Source of the DNA: Tritrichomonas foetus
Taxonomy: Eukaryota > Parabasalia > Tritrichomonadida > Tritrichomonadidae
Direction of reading: 5' to 3'
Length of the DNA stretch: 60,945 bases
NCBI GenBank assembly: GCA_001839685.1
Contig: MLAK01000353.1
Coordinates: 43,294-104,238, forward strand
Both the position numbers and the translations under genes were made by a program. The notes beneath the pieces were generated by a model. It did no database searches. It was not told the DNA's origin and was given only the letters and a program-made list of their open reading frames with translations. Shown here in pieces: positions 32,404-42,500 of this stretch (the stretch's first letter is position 1; every line of letters begins with the position of its first letter).

Positions 32404-32780
32404 GAATTCATAACCTGCATTATGATGGTTTAATGTATATAAGAGTTAATGTTGCAGATTTATATATATCACATACATATATTGATTTAACAAAAATAAA
32501 GATATATTTCTTAACCTAGAAAAAAATTAATATGATTGTCACTGAATCTAACTCATATATACAAACTTGATATTATTTCTTGAAATGAATAATTATTTAT
32601 TCATTATCACTTGACTTCACATTCTTTTTGTTAAGTTCATCAAAGAATTTCTAAAGTGATTCATTCGGAGATGAAAGCACAGAGATAATTCACAACTTTA
32701 TAATGAGGAAAAAAGAAAATATAAATAAAAATTTGTTTTACTATAAAAGTTTACAATCATTATTCATTCATTTGAGAGTT

Positions 32781-33600
32781 TTATTCATTGGAAAACATTG
32801 TCACATGATTTTCATTCAGTTTTTCGTATTTATTCCTCCTAAGGAAGAAAACTACCAACCCAATGATTATTACAACTATTGCATTGCATGTAACACTAGT
32901 TGTAAGTTTCTTTCCATCATCTTGAGCTGGATAAATAGAAGTCGTTTCCAATGTTGGTTCAACTGTTGGCTCAATCGATGTTTGTGAAGAAGGTTCAGCT
33001 GTATGTGAGGTTGTTGGCTTTAGTGTAGTCTAGGTTGTGAAGCTGTTGGGTAAGTTAGTAATTTTTTCATTACAAGAACGGAAAGTGTTTGTGTATTTGG
33101 TTTGGTTTCACATTGAAGTTCAAAAATTCCATTGTCGCCATCGCTAATTGTGAACTCTGGGATTTTCACAGATTTCTTGACAAATGATAATATTATAGCA
33201 TTTCATGTAACAGAATCTTTGCAAATCTATTTGAAGTAGCCTCTTTATTTAAAACATAATGTTATTTAATATATGAATTCTGCTGATCGGGAATTGAACA
33301 GATGCAATATTTAATGGTTCAAGATGAATGAAAGCACCGTCAGCTGGATAAGTCATGTCCACTTCTAATGTTTTAATATTAAAGCTTGAATTTGTATGTA
33401 GGTAAATTGTTTTAATGCTTCAATATCACTTCTTAAATGAGTTGTTTTCAGATACTCACAATCAAATAACTCAATTTTATCAATTTGATGTTTTTCACAA
33501 TAATTTTTTAATATCAAATACAGGGAAAATGACACGTAAATCGGCCTTATCTTCATATGAGAAAATATGCTTATAATCCTTCTATGTGAATTCAATTGAG
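32781..33600 (-). pseudogene. Decayed C-terminus of a type I surface protein
   Basis: Read on the minus strand, the DNA near 32781-33010 encodes a Thr/Pro/Ser/Glu-rich stalk (TSIEPTVEPTLETTS), then a transmembrane segment (SVTCNAIVVIIIGLVVFFL), a stop-transfer RRNKYEKL and a short tail ending at a TAA at 32781. Upstream fragments in changing frames, KIPEFTISDGDNGIFELQCE near 33110-33180 and FNIKTLEVDMTYPADGAFIHLE near 33300-33380, appear to be its ectodomain. An open piece at 33365-33595 adds more (KHQIDKIELFDCEYLKTTHL). Stops and frame changes rule out an intact gene. The anchor layout matches trichomonad BspA-like and related surface proteins, but the ectodomain family is not certain. Confidence 0.6.
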
Positions 33601-34542
33601 CTGTGATTTTATATGTACGTTGGACTCCTTTGGCTCCAACATAGAATTTAAAATGGAAATTTATTAATAATTGTCTTTAAATCAAAATTCAGACCTAACA
33701 AATCTTCATAATTATGAGGAAACTCACTTTTTTAATTCAATGGCAGTACTTAAAAAAATATAATTAATATTGTACTTAAATGATTATTTAACGCAGAGAT
33801 CTTCTCTAACAAAATTCCTTCCTATTTTATTATGTCATTATCAATATAGATTCTGAACAGAAATATATATGACACACATAATAACTATACAACAAACCAT
33901 TTTCCAAGTAAATAATTATCATAAAAATAAATTTGTAACCTATAAGAGATGCAGATTAAATGATGTGATCATTCAAAAATATAATTAAAGAGAAATGGAT
34001 ATATTTTAATGATAAATTTGTGTGGAACAATGTAATATCAATGGGTACATTAATCTATTTGACAAAATAATTCATTCACTTTTTTCCAGTTTCTTCATTT
34101 TACACCTTTAATGCACTATCTATCTCTTTATATACAGAAATCAAAAGTCAGAAATAAATAAATAAAATAAAATAAATATAAATAAAAATATGTAATAATT
34201 AAATATTTTCGACTTTGCTGAATGTTGTTTTAAACAGTAGAACTACCATCTCTAGGACCATTATATATGATAGATACGAATTTTTTTTGTATGGGTAGAA
34301 TGCGCTTAATATTGGTTTCTGTTCAGACTATATATAATAAGAAAAATTACTGAAAATAATTTATCTTATACCATATTATCAAAATTCATTAGTATTATGA
34401 ATTCATGAGGGAACACGCTGCGTTTTTGTGAAGTGTTACCTTTGCAGTGCTATTTCTCCTATTTTCATCAGAATTATTTTTTTTTGCCGGCTAGTAGATC
34501 TTCTAAAGCTGCTAAAATATACTAGCTAGATTATTTACAATT
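33601..34542. other. Intergenic spacer
   Basis: AT-rich DNA with no gene seen, ending at the stop of the coiled-coil gene. Confidence 0.55.
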
Positions 34543-36771
34543 TTATTTCTTTTTACAATCATTTTCATCAATTTGTAATCCTTTTTCTTGTCTCATTTGA
34601 AGTCGAACTTGGATTTCTTTATTAATATACCGTTTTCTTAACACTTTTGCGTTCGATGACTTTAAAATAAAAATTGATGACTTCATGAACTCATCAAGAT
34701 CATTTAATGTCAATGCAAAATCATTTTTTAATGTTTGAATGTTCATCTTTAGCGATTTCATGAAACTTGTTGGATGCCTTTCTTGATCAATATCAGAAAT
34801 ATTCATTGCCATTTCTAATCCTGCTAAAATTTGATCATTGGAAGAACTACATAAAATATCCAATGCTTTATTTCTATGATTTTTTAGGTTGATTTGATTA
34901 ATGGATTGAATAGATTTCGAACCTTTCAAAGTTTCAATTTTTGTCATACTAATTTGTTTCGTTTGTGTTTTTCGTTTCTTTTTATGAAGAGATGACGCTT
35001 GTTCATTTAAAGAAAATGTTGATGTTGATCCAGAAGTTGACGCATTTTTTAATATTTCAGCTTCTATAATTGGATTTGGTTCAGAAATTAAAGAAATTCC
35101 AGAAATTGAAATTATTTTTTCTAAAGTTTTAATTGTTTCTCGATTATTAAAAGTCATATTCATAATTTTGAAGTGATCATCTTTTAAAGATTTGTATTTT
35201 GATATTACTAAACTAAGTTCTTTTTCATATTTCCTTTTTTCATCGATTAGTGAAATGATTTGTTTTGTCATTTCAATGATTTCTTTCTGAAAATTATCAA
35301 AATTATTTTGAATAAGCCGTAGTTTTTCACAATAATCGGCATTATTTTTAACTAATTTATCTGCTTGTGCAGTTGGAAAATCTGGAAACTCAGGTGGTAA
35401 AAGTTGGCATTTTAAACCTTCAGAATGTTTCAATTTTTCATATTGACTTTGGGCAACTTCAAATGCTTCTTCAAATGAGGATGATGTTGGATCATTTGAT
35501 TCAGTTTCAAATGAAATTTCTTCATCATTAAAACCAGGATCATTACATACTAATGTAAAATTTTGTCCTTCTTTTTTCGATAAGGGTTGTTTTAAATCAT
35601 TAGAAAAACTATACACCGAATCAATTATAGATTGTAAAATTAAAACCATTGATTGATTTCCTAAATGCGACAAATGTGCAAAAGGTCTTCTTTTTGTCAT
35701 TGAATCAAGAATGTAAGTTTTTTCAAATTTTTTAAGTTTAGCATTTTCTTCTTCAAGTTTTTTAGCAACCTCTATTAAATTTGAAACAGATGTAAACTCT
35801 TTATGAATTTTACCTATAGATTCATCACTTTGGTCAACTGACAAAGCTCTTTTTTTCAGTAAATAAATTAAAGCTTCAATTTCTCGGAAATTTAATTCTT
35901 TTAAATGAAGGAATTTAAGAACATCAGATTCTTCTTTATTAATTACAGTTTGTGGATCGACAGCCATTGGTGGTGGATGCTGAACTAATCTTTCACTGTC
36001 AAATTCTAAAATTGATTTTTTTAAAACTTCAATTTTTTCTTTCAAAACATTTTTTATTCTTTTTTCATTATTTTTTTGCTCTTCATTATCATTACCATTA
36101 TTATTTGTACTGTTATTGTTATTATTATGATTACTTCTACTACTGTCATTAGAGTTACCATTCGAATTTTTGTTGGAATTGTTATTTAAATTGTGATTTA
36201 CATTGTGATTTATATTGTTATTTACATTGTGATTTATATTGTTATTTAAATTGTGATTTATATTGTTATTTACATTGTGATTTATATTGTTATTTATATT
36301 GTGATTTATATTGTTATTTACATTGTTATTTACATTGTTATTTAAATTGTGATTTGCATTTTTATTGGCTGTTTCATAATTTTCATGATTTTGAAAGGAT
36401 TCATGATTTAAATTGTTATCCTCTTTCATACATTTAGTAGTACTATTGCTCATACTTTGAATTATATCGAGTATTGATGTATTTGATTTCAGCGTATTAA
36501 AATCTTTTTCTAATTGATGAAACTTTTTTTGTTCGAGTTGAAGCTGGCCAGATTTGATTTCATTTGAACGATGGAATGAATCAAGCGCATCAATATCTTT
36601 TTGATAAATCGTTTGAAGCTCGATAATAATATCGTTCAATTCGTATGTGGTAACGGTTAGTCTAGCCTTGTCGATTAAGGCTAGCTTTTGAGAGTAATCA
36701 ACGAAATTGTAGTTTGATAATTCCTGTGAAGTCCGCGTGGGTTTCAAAGGAGGAAGCGCGGATTTCATCAT
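34543..36771 (-). CDS. Large coiled-coil protein with an Asn/His repeat tract
   Basis: A 742-aa, mostly helical protein with several coiled-coil stretches (about 45-95, 235-290, 315-355, 480-550) and no enzymatic motif. Two adjacent ATGs (36771, 36768) open the frame. Between about residues 140 and 200 lies an in-frame four-residue repeat of the NHNV/NNNI type, encoded by a 12-bp minisatellite, followed by more Asn/Ser/Gly. The C-terminal part has a basic patch (KKKRKTQTKQ) that could be a nuclear localisation signal. The composition would suit a cytoskeletal or scaffold protein. It lies divergently from the WD40 gene at 37241, with a kinase relic between them. Function unknown. Confidence 0.82.
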   Translation of the reverse strand: MMKSALPPLKPTRTSQELSNYNFVDYSQKLALIDKARLTVTTYELNDIIIELQTIYQKDIDALDSFHRSNEIKSGQLQLEQKKFHQLEKDFNTLKSNTSILDIIQSMSNSTTKCMKEDNNLNHESFQNHENYETANKNANHNLNNNVNNNVNNNINHNINNNINHNVNNNINHNLNNNINHNVNNNINHNVNHNLNNNSNKNSNGNSNDSSRSNHNNNNNSTNNNGNDNEEQKNNEKRIKNVLKEKIEVLKKSILEFDSERLVQHPPPMAVDPQTVINKEESDVLKFLHLKELNFREIEALIYLLKKRALSVDQSDESIGKIHKEFTSVSNLIEVAKKLEEENAKLKKFEKTYILDSMTKRRPFAHLSHLGNQSMVLILQSIIDSVYSFSNDLKQPLSKKEGQNFTLVCNDPGFNDEEISFETESNDPTSSSFEEAFEVAQSQYEKLKHSEGLKCQLLPPEFPDFPTAQADKLVKNNADYCEKLRLIQNNFDNFQKEIIEMTKQIISLIDEKRKYEKELSLVISKYKSLKDDHFKIMNMTFNNRETIKTLEKIISISGISLISEPNPIIEAEILKNASTSGSTSTFSLNEQASSLHKKKRKTQTKQISMTKIETLKGSKSIQSINQINLKNHRNKALDILCSSSNDQILAGLEMAMNISDIDQERHPTSFMKSLKMNIQTLKNDFALTLNDLDEFMKSSIFILKSSNAKVLRKRYINKEIQVRLQMRQEKGLQIDENDCKKK
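36178..36360. repeat. 12-bp coding minisatellite (Asn/His repeat)
   Basis: About fifteen copies of a 12-bp unit of the type ATTGTGATTTAT / ATTGTTATTTAC encode four-residue NHNI/NNNV steps in the coiled-coil protein. Because the unit is a multiple of three, gain or loss of copies keeps the frame. The ends of the array are approximate. Confidence 0.85.
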
Positions 36772-36942
36772 GAAAAAATCTCGTTAGACGATAAGTATTC
36801 AAATATTAGAATTGATTTTGGAAATGTGAGATGAAAAATATCAAAACTATTTCACATCACTTATGATATAAATAAATAAATAATAATAAATAATCTAAAG
36901 TTTGGTGGAGTTAACTCATAATAATATAATTTTGAATTCTTT

Positions 36943-37140
36943 CTAATGATTACACATTCTTTCTTGATATTCTTTCAAGCTATCAAGAGCTGTTTTGATG
37001 AATTTTTCTTCGATTAAAAACTTTTCTTCTTTTAAAACAGATATATTAGTTGTAAAATCTGGTCTTTGATAAGGATTATGAATCCAACATGTTGTAATGA
37101 GTTCCCAATAATCTTATGGTGTCACATCTTGTTTGATGAG
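36943..37140 (-). pseudogene. C-terminal remnant of a protein kinase domain
   Basis: Read on the minus strand, the segment gives YWELITTCWIHNPYQRPDF, the subdomain XI signature of tyrosine-kinase-like serine/threonine kinases (CW...P..RP). KEEKFLIEEKFIKTALDSL and a stop at 36943 follow. An in-frame stop lies just before the motif and nothing of the rest of the kinase is visible upstream, where the WD40 gene begins. It is a fragment left by truncation or insertion of neighbouring DNA. Confidence 0.75.
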
Positions 37141-37240
37141 ACGATGAATAAATATGAATAAGTATGAATCTTTTTTAAAAAATAAAAATACGCGCACGTT
37201 TATTTATTGAGTCACTTTTTCAAATTTTATTTCGAACTTC

Positions 37241-39544
37241 ATGAAACGCGTAATTCAGCAACCATGCGATTGTTTCACAATTGTTGACGATAATGGAACT
37301 CTAGCTGTTTCAAACAAACGAACTTGCCAACTTTTCGATGTTGATTCCAATGTCAAGAAAAAATTCGATTTAGACCGCCCAATTGCCCTCCTAAGTGGCG
37401 ATCCCTACCTCACGATCAGCACAGAAGGTGCCGCCTACGTCCTCGACCCACGAAACAAACTTATCGGATATCTCTTTCCGGACGATTATGCGTCAATTTC
37501 CGCCTCTTGTGTTTCGTTTAGCGCCTCTACAACACTGATGGCTGTTGGTGTGTCTGACATTGTCTTAGTTTATGATTTGAACAAACCACTTGAAAAATCA
37601 CTGATCGCCCTTTTACAGGGCCACGAGGCGCCCATCGTTAAGTGCACTTTTCTGACGTACACTGGGTACGAGCATCTCATCATTTCGTGCAGTGAGGACC
37701 AAAGGTTTATCGTGTGGGATTTAAACAAACGTGTAATGGTGTATGAGTCGCCATATGAATCATCATATTCGATTAAGGGAATTTCATCATTTGATACGAA
37801 TCATTTCTTCGCAATTGCTTTTGAAGATGGATTTGTAAGACTCTATGATGCTTCTCCAATTTTGGCTGATAAGCCTTCTGTGAGGTTCGTGAAAATGATA
37901 AATGTCACAAAAGCAGAATTCGACATGGAAGATGAAGAAGAAGAACCATCAATAATCATATCTAAAACGAAACCACCAAAGCCTCAGCCAAAACCTGATA
38001 TGTCAGGTGAAGCTCCTCCACTTATAATAGCAGCAGGATCAGCAGCACTCTATGGAAGAGAATACATGCTTGTGGCAACAGCAAATAGTGTAATTTCTTT
38101 AAATGTTGCAACATTTGAACGAAGCTTGGTTCATACTTTCGATGAAGAAGCAGCAGAAGTGTGTTTTAACACATTAATAGTTGCATCTAAGTCTTCATTT
38201 TCCACAAATATATATATAAAGCGTCTTTCGATTGGAGTTATGCCAGAAGTTGGGCTTCAATTGTTTCCTGAGAGTGAGCCTCCTGTTAATTCACCTTTGA
38301 ATTCTGAAATTGCATTAAAAACGAAGCAAGCGACACCTATTGCAACACTTCATAAGACAGTAAAAAGCAGTGGCTATGCGAAAAAACCACAAGCTTCACG
38401 TTTCACAAAAAAAACAGCTGCAGCAACTAAAAAAACAACAAAAAAGACAACAACTGCAGCAAGCGAAACTATTTTAACAAATGTAAAAATACCGAAAACT
38501 ATTACAAAAAGTTATAATCCACTTGAAGCACCACTGTCTAATGCTGCTTTATCGGCTGATGGTAAACGCTTAATATGTGCAGATAATGCAGGCACTATTG
38601 TTTTTGTGAAAGCAAAATCAACACCAGCATATCTTGGTCATAAACAACCAATTACTGGATTATCATGGAATACAACACATGGTTTTATTAGTGCATCACT
38701 TGATCGGACAGTGAAGTTCTGGGACATTGATCGACCTGATCCACTTTTAACAATGAGCAAGCCAAAAGGAGAATCATCAAAAGGTCCGACTTTCCAAGAT
38801 GATATTACAGGTGCTTCTTATTTCTGGCAAGATAAATTTGTTCTTCTTGCTTATGGGCAAACATTAAGTTTATATGGATATCATCTACCATCACTTAATG
38901 CAAATGCAAAAACAGTTGCTGACATGCACCAAACAGGCACCTACAAACCAGTAAAAAGTATTCATATTGAAAACAATAATTCTAATAATGGAGCAAATCA
39001 GCAAGCAGCAGGAAATACTTCATCTTATGGAAAAATTATTGCAATGGCTGCTTCAAATGCACCAATGTCTCCAATTGCACTTGTTGCAACTACTGCAAAA
39101 ACTATTCATGCAGTTGATTTCTATTCTGGAAATCGTGTTCTTGATCTAGAAACTAAACATGACAGACCAGTATTTTCTATATGTGCGAACTACGGTGGTA
39201 TTTTTACACCACGAGACAGTTCTGAAACACCAGACATGTGTCTAACTGGTGCACTGGATGAAACATTCAAACTGTGGGATCTTCGAAGTGCTCGTTGTGA
39301 AAGAACAATGGTCTGTGGATCAAGAACTGTACGTGTTGGTTCTTGCTTTTCACCAGATTCACATTTTGTCGCGCTCGGCACTGAAAGGCAAGGAATTGAA
39401 ATCTGGGACATTGGACAAGGAACCTGTGTGACGAAGTTGAAAGATGATTTGAGAGGGCAAACAGTTACATACCTACAATGGAATCCATCCACCGGAAAAC
39501 TCACATGTGGAACAGAAGCAGGAGTGATTAAGATTTTCTCTTAG
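37241..39544 (+). CDS. WD40-repeat protein, WDR27-like
   Basis: A 767-aa protein built of two sets of WD40 repeats separated by a Lys/Thr/Ala-rich linker (about 375-425). The N-terminal set includes LLQGHEAPIVKC, IISCSEDQRFIVWDL and ...VRLYDAS. The C-terminal set includes YLGHKQPITGLSW, FISASLDRTVKFWDI, CLTGALDETFKLWDLR and FVALGTERQGIEIWDI. An acidic patch (DMEDEEEE) lies near residue 230. The two-propeller layout, length and the position of the low-complexity insert fit WDR27, a poorly characterised scaffold protein present in many eukaryotes; other double-propeller WD proteins remain possible. ATG at 37241, with an initiator-like TCACTTTTTCA about 28 bp upstream. The WD40 class is secure, the subfamily tentative. 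Confidence 0.85.
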   Translation: MKRVIQQPCDCFTIVDDNGTLAVSNKRTCQLFDVDSNVKKKFDLDRPIALLSGDPYLTISTEGAAYVLDPRNKLIGYLFPDDYASISASCVSFSASTTLMAVGVSDIVLVYDLNKPLEKSLIALLQGHEAPIVKCTFLTYTGYEHLIISCSEDQRFIVWDLNKRVMVYESPYESSYSIKGISSFDTNHFFAIAFEDGFVRLYDASPILADKPSVRFVKMINVTKAEFDMEDEEEEPSIIISKTKPPKPQPKPDMSGEAPPLIIAAGSAALYGREYMLVATANSVISLNVATFERSLVHTFDEEAAEVCFNTLIVASKSSFSTNIYIKRLSIGVMPEVGLQLFPESEPPVNSPLNSEIALKTKQATPIATLHKTVKSSGYAKKPQASRFTKKTAAATKKTTKKTTTAASETILTNVKIPKTITKSYNPLEAPLSNAALSADGKRLICADNAGTIVFVKAKSTPAYLGHKQPITGLSWNTTHGFISASLDRTVKFWDIDRPDPLLTMSKPKGESSKGPTFQDDITGASYFWQDKFVLLAYGQTLSLYGYHLPSLNANAKTVADMHQTGTYKPVKSIHIENNNSNNGANQQAAGNTSSYGKIIAMAASNAPMSPIALVATTAKTIHAVDFYSGNRVLDLETKHDRPVFSICANYGGIFTPRDSSETPDMCLTGALDETFKLWDLRSARCERTMVCGSRTVRVGSCFSPDSHFVALGTERQGIEIWDIGQGTCVTKLKDDLRGQTVTYLQWNPSTGKLTCGTEAGVIKIFS

Positions 39545-39904
39545 AAAGGAAAAAAGAAATCACTTTTTTTAGTTTTACTTTGATTTATTTGTGTATTTTA
39601 TAAAATTTATTATAATCTTATTGATATTTGTATTATTTTGATATTAAGTTTTTTTATGCATTTTGAACCTGATTGAACTTTAATTATGCAATATTCATCA
39701 AATATTTTAATTAAAACATTAATGAATGCATTTCTCATGGAAAAGTATGTCATTATATAAATATTTGTTTCGTCTTTGTTGATCAAGTTCGGAAGCTTTG
39801 TAAAGAGTTCATCCATAAATACTGAAAGAAAACTTTTTGTAATTATATCTGGTCGTAATTATCGACCATTTAAAGTCTCTAAAAGTGACCATCAAAATCA
39901 TTTG
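39545..39904. other. Spacer between tandem plus-strand genes
   Basis: This 360-bp spacer includes 43 codons in frame with the next gene that begin only at TTG (39776), so they are left untranslated here. Confidence 0.5.
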
Positions 39905-41803
39905 ATGAATAAAAATGCACTGGAACTTTTAGAACTTGCTTCCAACGAACTCAAATTGCAAAAGGACACTACCATTTCGAAAGACTTCAAACAAATTCTC
40001 GAAAATATGAAAACGATGATTCCTTCGCTCATTAAAGCCCAAACTCCAGAACTCAAATCTTTAGCTTCAATTTTCATCTATCAGCTACTTCGATTTCTCC
40101 AGCAGATTGATACCCTTATTGTTATGATTCGCCTCGAAAAAAACGAACCAAACGCTCTCCTTCAAATTGTTTCATCAGATATCCGGTCAATTTTAAAACA
40201 GCTTTTCAAGGAAAAAGTCGAAGTCCACGAAACCTGCGGAAGAGAATTCTTACGATTTGCGACAGACCGGGCCTTAATCGCCGAATTTGCATTCACATTT
40301 AATATTCAAGATTATTTCAAACCACCAAAAGCAGAATTGACACATTTGTTATTACCTAAAGAAATTCTCACAAAAATTGATGAATGCGTTTCTGACTCAG
40401 ACATCAAAACGACCGTTAAGAGAATAACAAATGAAAATTCTTTGATTTTTCATAATTTTTTAATTTGTGACATAATTCGATATATTTTTTCAGCAAAAAG
40501 ATTATCTGTGGAATCAAAATTCAATATAATTAAATATATTGTCACACTTTTACCAAATTGGAAAGATACTTTTTCAACTTTTGAAATTTTGATTAGTTTG
40601 TGTATAGATATTTTGACATTTAAGAGAGCTAATAAAGAAGATGATACAAACGTCAAAGTTGTGATTAAATTAATTAAAGAATTTCCAAATTTGCTAATTT
40701 TTGTTGAAAATATTGCGAGAAGGAATGATTTAATGCTTGTGTCACTTTCTGAGGCAGTCGTGAGGTGTAACGAACCAAAATTATTCTCTCGTTTAATCTT
40801 GCCAACAGTTGAGCCGGAAGCACCAAAAGTTAATACCGAAGAAGCATTAAAAGCCGTTTTAACGAAAATTAAATGGCAGAAAAAGGATGTGAGTAATGTT
40901 TTAACAGAATTTTCTTCACAAATTATTAATAATTTATTACCTTGTTACTTTGACATTCCATTTACACCTAGCAATGATTTATTATTAATAGTAAAATCGG
41001 GAAGCCCTCCAATCATCGCTTCAGTCTGTGAAAAGAACTCCAACATCCTTAAATCATCCTTGTTCCTTCTTAAAGATGATCCTGATACTTTTGCAAAAGT
41101 TTTGGAAATTCTCTCAAAAACAGATGCTGTTAATTTCATGATTCAAGCAATTTCAAAAGTTTTGGTAATTGCTCCAGAGCTATTAAAACATTCACTTAAA
41201 GTTATATCTACAATGGTTCCAAAAGAAATTGATCCATCACCCATAATTCGTTTCATTTGCTACAATTGTACTGGTAATGAGCTATATTCCATTATTAATC
41301 CAACTTCACATCAAACTGCTAATAATAATTATAATAACAGCAATAATAATTTTATATTTCCATCTGTTGATTCCCAAGTTCTAGGCTTGATCAAACAGTC
41401 TTTAAAGTGGAGAGATATACCACAAAATGTTTTTTGGATTTATTTAAATGCAGCTTTTCAAACCAAACACATGAAAAACATCATTGATGCATTGGAATCG
41501 ACGTTACCTTTGATGTCACACTATCCAGTTGCGTTTTCAAATATGAAGGTGATGATGCAAAGATTAACACCATCCCCACAAATTTCGAAATTGACTGAAG
41601 TTTTCATGCGCGGGAACGATGAACTCCAAAACGCGTTTCTTGCAATAATTAACGCATGGTGCAGGTCATCAAAAGATGAAACTGTCACTTTCATTCAAAA
41701 TCGTCTTAAATCTTTTCGCGCCTTTTTGGATAATCTTACCAATGAACAAATTTCACGTGTCCCTGAACCTTTGATGAGTAATTTGTTTCCGAAATCAAAA
41801 TGA
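39905..41803 (+). CDS. Alpha-helical repeat (HEAT/ARM-type) protein, unassigned
   Basis: A 632-aa protein from the first ATG at 39905; the frame is open further upstream but only from a TTG at 39776. It is helical almost throughout, with repeated amphipathic pairs typical of HEAT/ARM solenoids and no catalytic motif. A short Asn-rich insert (NNNYNNSNNN) interrupts it at about residue 475 of this start. The segment LICDIIRYIFSAKRL followed by KFNIIKYIVTLL faintly recalls the central part of Integrator subunit 3, and LKAVLTKIKWQKKDV its later helices. I treat this only as a hypothesis. The gene follows the WD40 gene in the same direction without sharing a transcript signal that I can see. Confidence 0.75.
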   Translation: MNKNALELLELASNELKLQKDTTISKDFKQILENMKTMIPSLIKAQTPELKSLASIFIYQLLRFLQQIDTLIVMIRLEKNEPNALLQIVSSDIRSILKQLFKEKVEVHETCGREFLRFATDRALIAEFAFTFNIQDYFKPPKAELTHLLLPKEILTKIDECVSDSDIKTTVKRITNENSLIFHNFLICDIIRYIFSAKRLSVESKFNIIKYIVTLLPNWKDTFSTFEILISLCIDILTFKRANKEDDTNVKVVIKLIKEFPNLLIFVENIARRNDLMLVSLSEAVVRCNEPKLFSRLILPTVEPEAPKVNTEEALKAVLTKIKWQKKDVSNVLTEFSSQIINNLLPCYFDIPFTPSNDLLLIVKSGSPPIIASVCEKNSNILKSSLFLLKDDPDTFAKVLEILSKTDAVNFMIQAISKVLVIAPELLKHSLKVISTMVPKEIDPSPIIRFICYNCTGNELYSIINPTSHQTANNNYNNSNNNFIFPSVDSQVLGLIKQSLKWRDIPQNVFWIYLNAAFQTKHMKNIIDALESTLPLMSHYPVAFSNMKVMMQRLTPSPQISKLTEVFMRGNDELQNAFLAIINAWCRSSKDETVTFIQNRLKSFRAFLDNLTNEQISRVPEPLMSNLFPKSK

Positions 41804-42500
41804 AAGCCCATTTTTGTTTTATTTTTTATGATGTCTCTGTTTATAAAAATTAGAATTATTATTTTACATGGTTTTTTATCTTTGTTTATTTGATATATCA
41901 TAAAATATCATTCATAATTCTGTTTTTCTGATAAATAATACCTTTAAGCGAATTACTCTGCATCATTTTTTCTTTATATATGTATGTGTTTCATGAAAAT
42001 TGTTTCTGAACAATCATGTTGTGGTATGACTCCTATGTTTCCAATAGACTTATACAGGAAAATTGAAAGTGGATACATTTCACTGATTTGAAGTTGAGAA
42101 AGATATGAATAAGATCATGTCGATATCCTAATTTTATTCAATTTTCATGCAACAAAAGTGAAAAATGAGAATATAGCTGTAGGAAGATAAGCAATTGGGT
42201 AAAGATGTCAATATTCTTTAATATAGTTGATACTATCAGCTTCATGGTCAAATCAAATCAAATAAAAATAGGGTTCATTTCAATTTATTGTCATTCAAAT
42301 CTCATTACATAATTTTCTTGATTCATATTTCCAACTAAATTCAGAAAGTCTGTTTGATATTGAAAGAAGCTTAGAAAAATTTCTTTGTAATGCAAAGTTT
42401 GTATAGAAATGACAATTTGAATGATTATCAGTTCACGTGTTTATTTCTAAACGTATGAAAAAAAAATATCTGGACGTTTATTCGAGAGAATATAACAAAT
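41804..42500. other. Intergenic spacer
   Basis: AT-rich DNA with no gene or notable repeat seen. Confidence 0.55.

Noticed and set aside
39776..39904. 43-codon N-terminal extension of the helical-repeat gene
   Set aside because: It starts only at TTG; the ATG at 39905 is used. An upstream exon cannot be excluded but no splice signals were seen.
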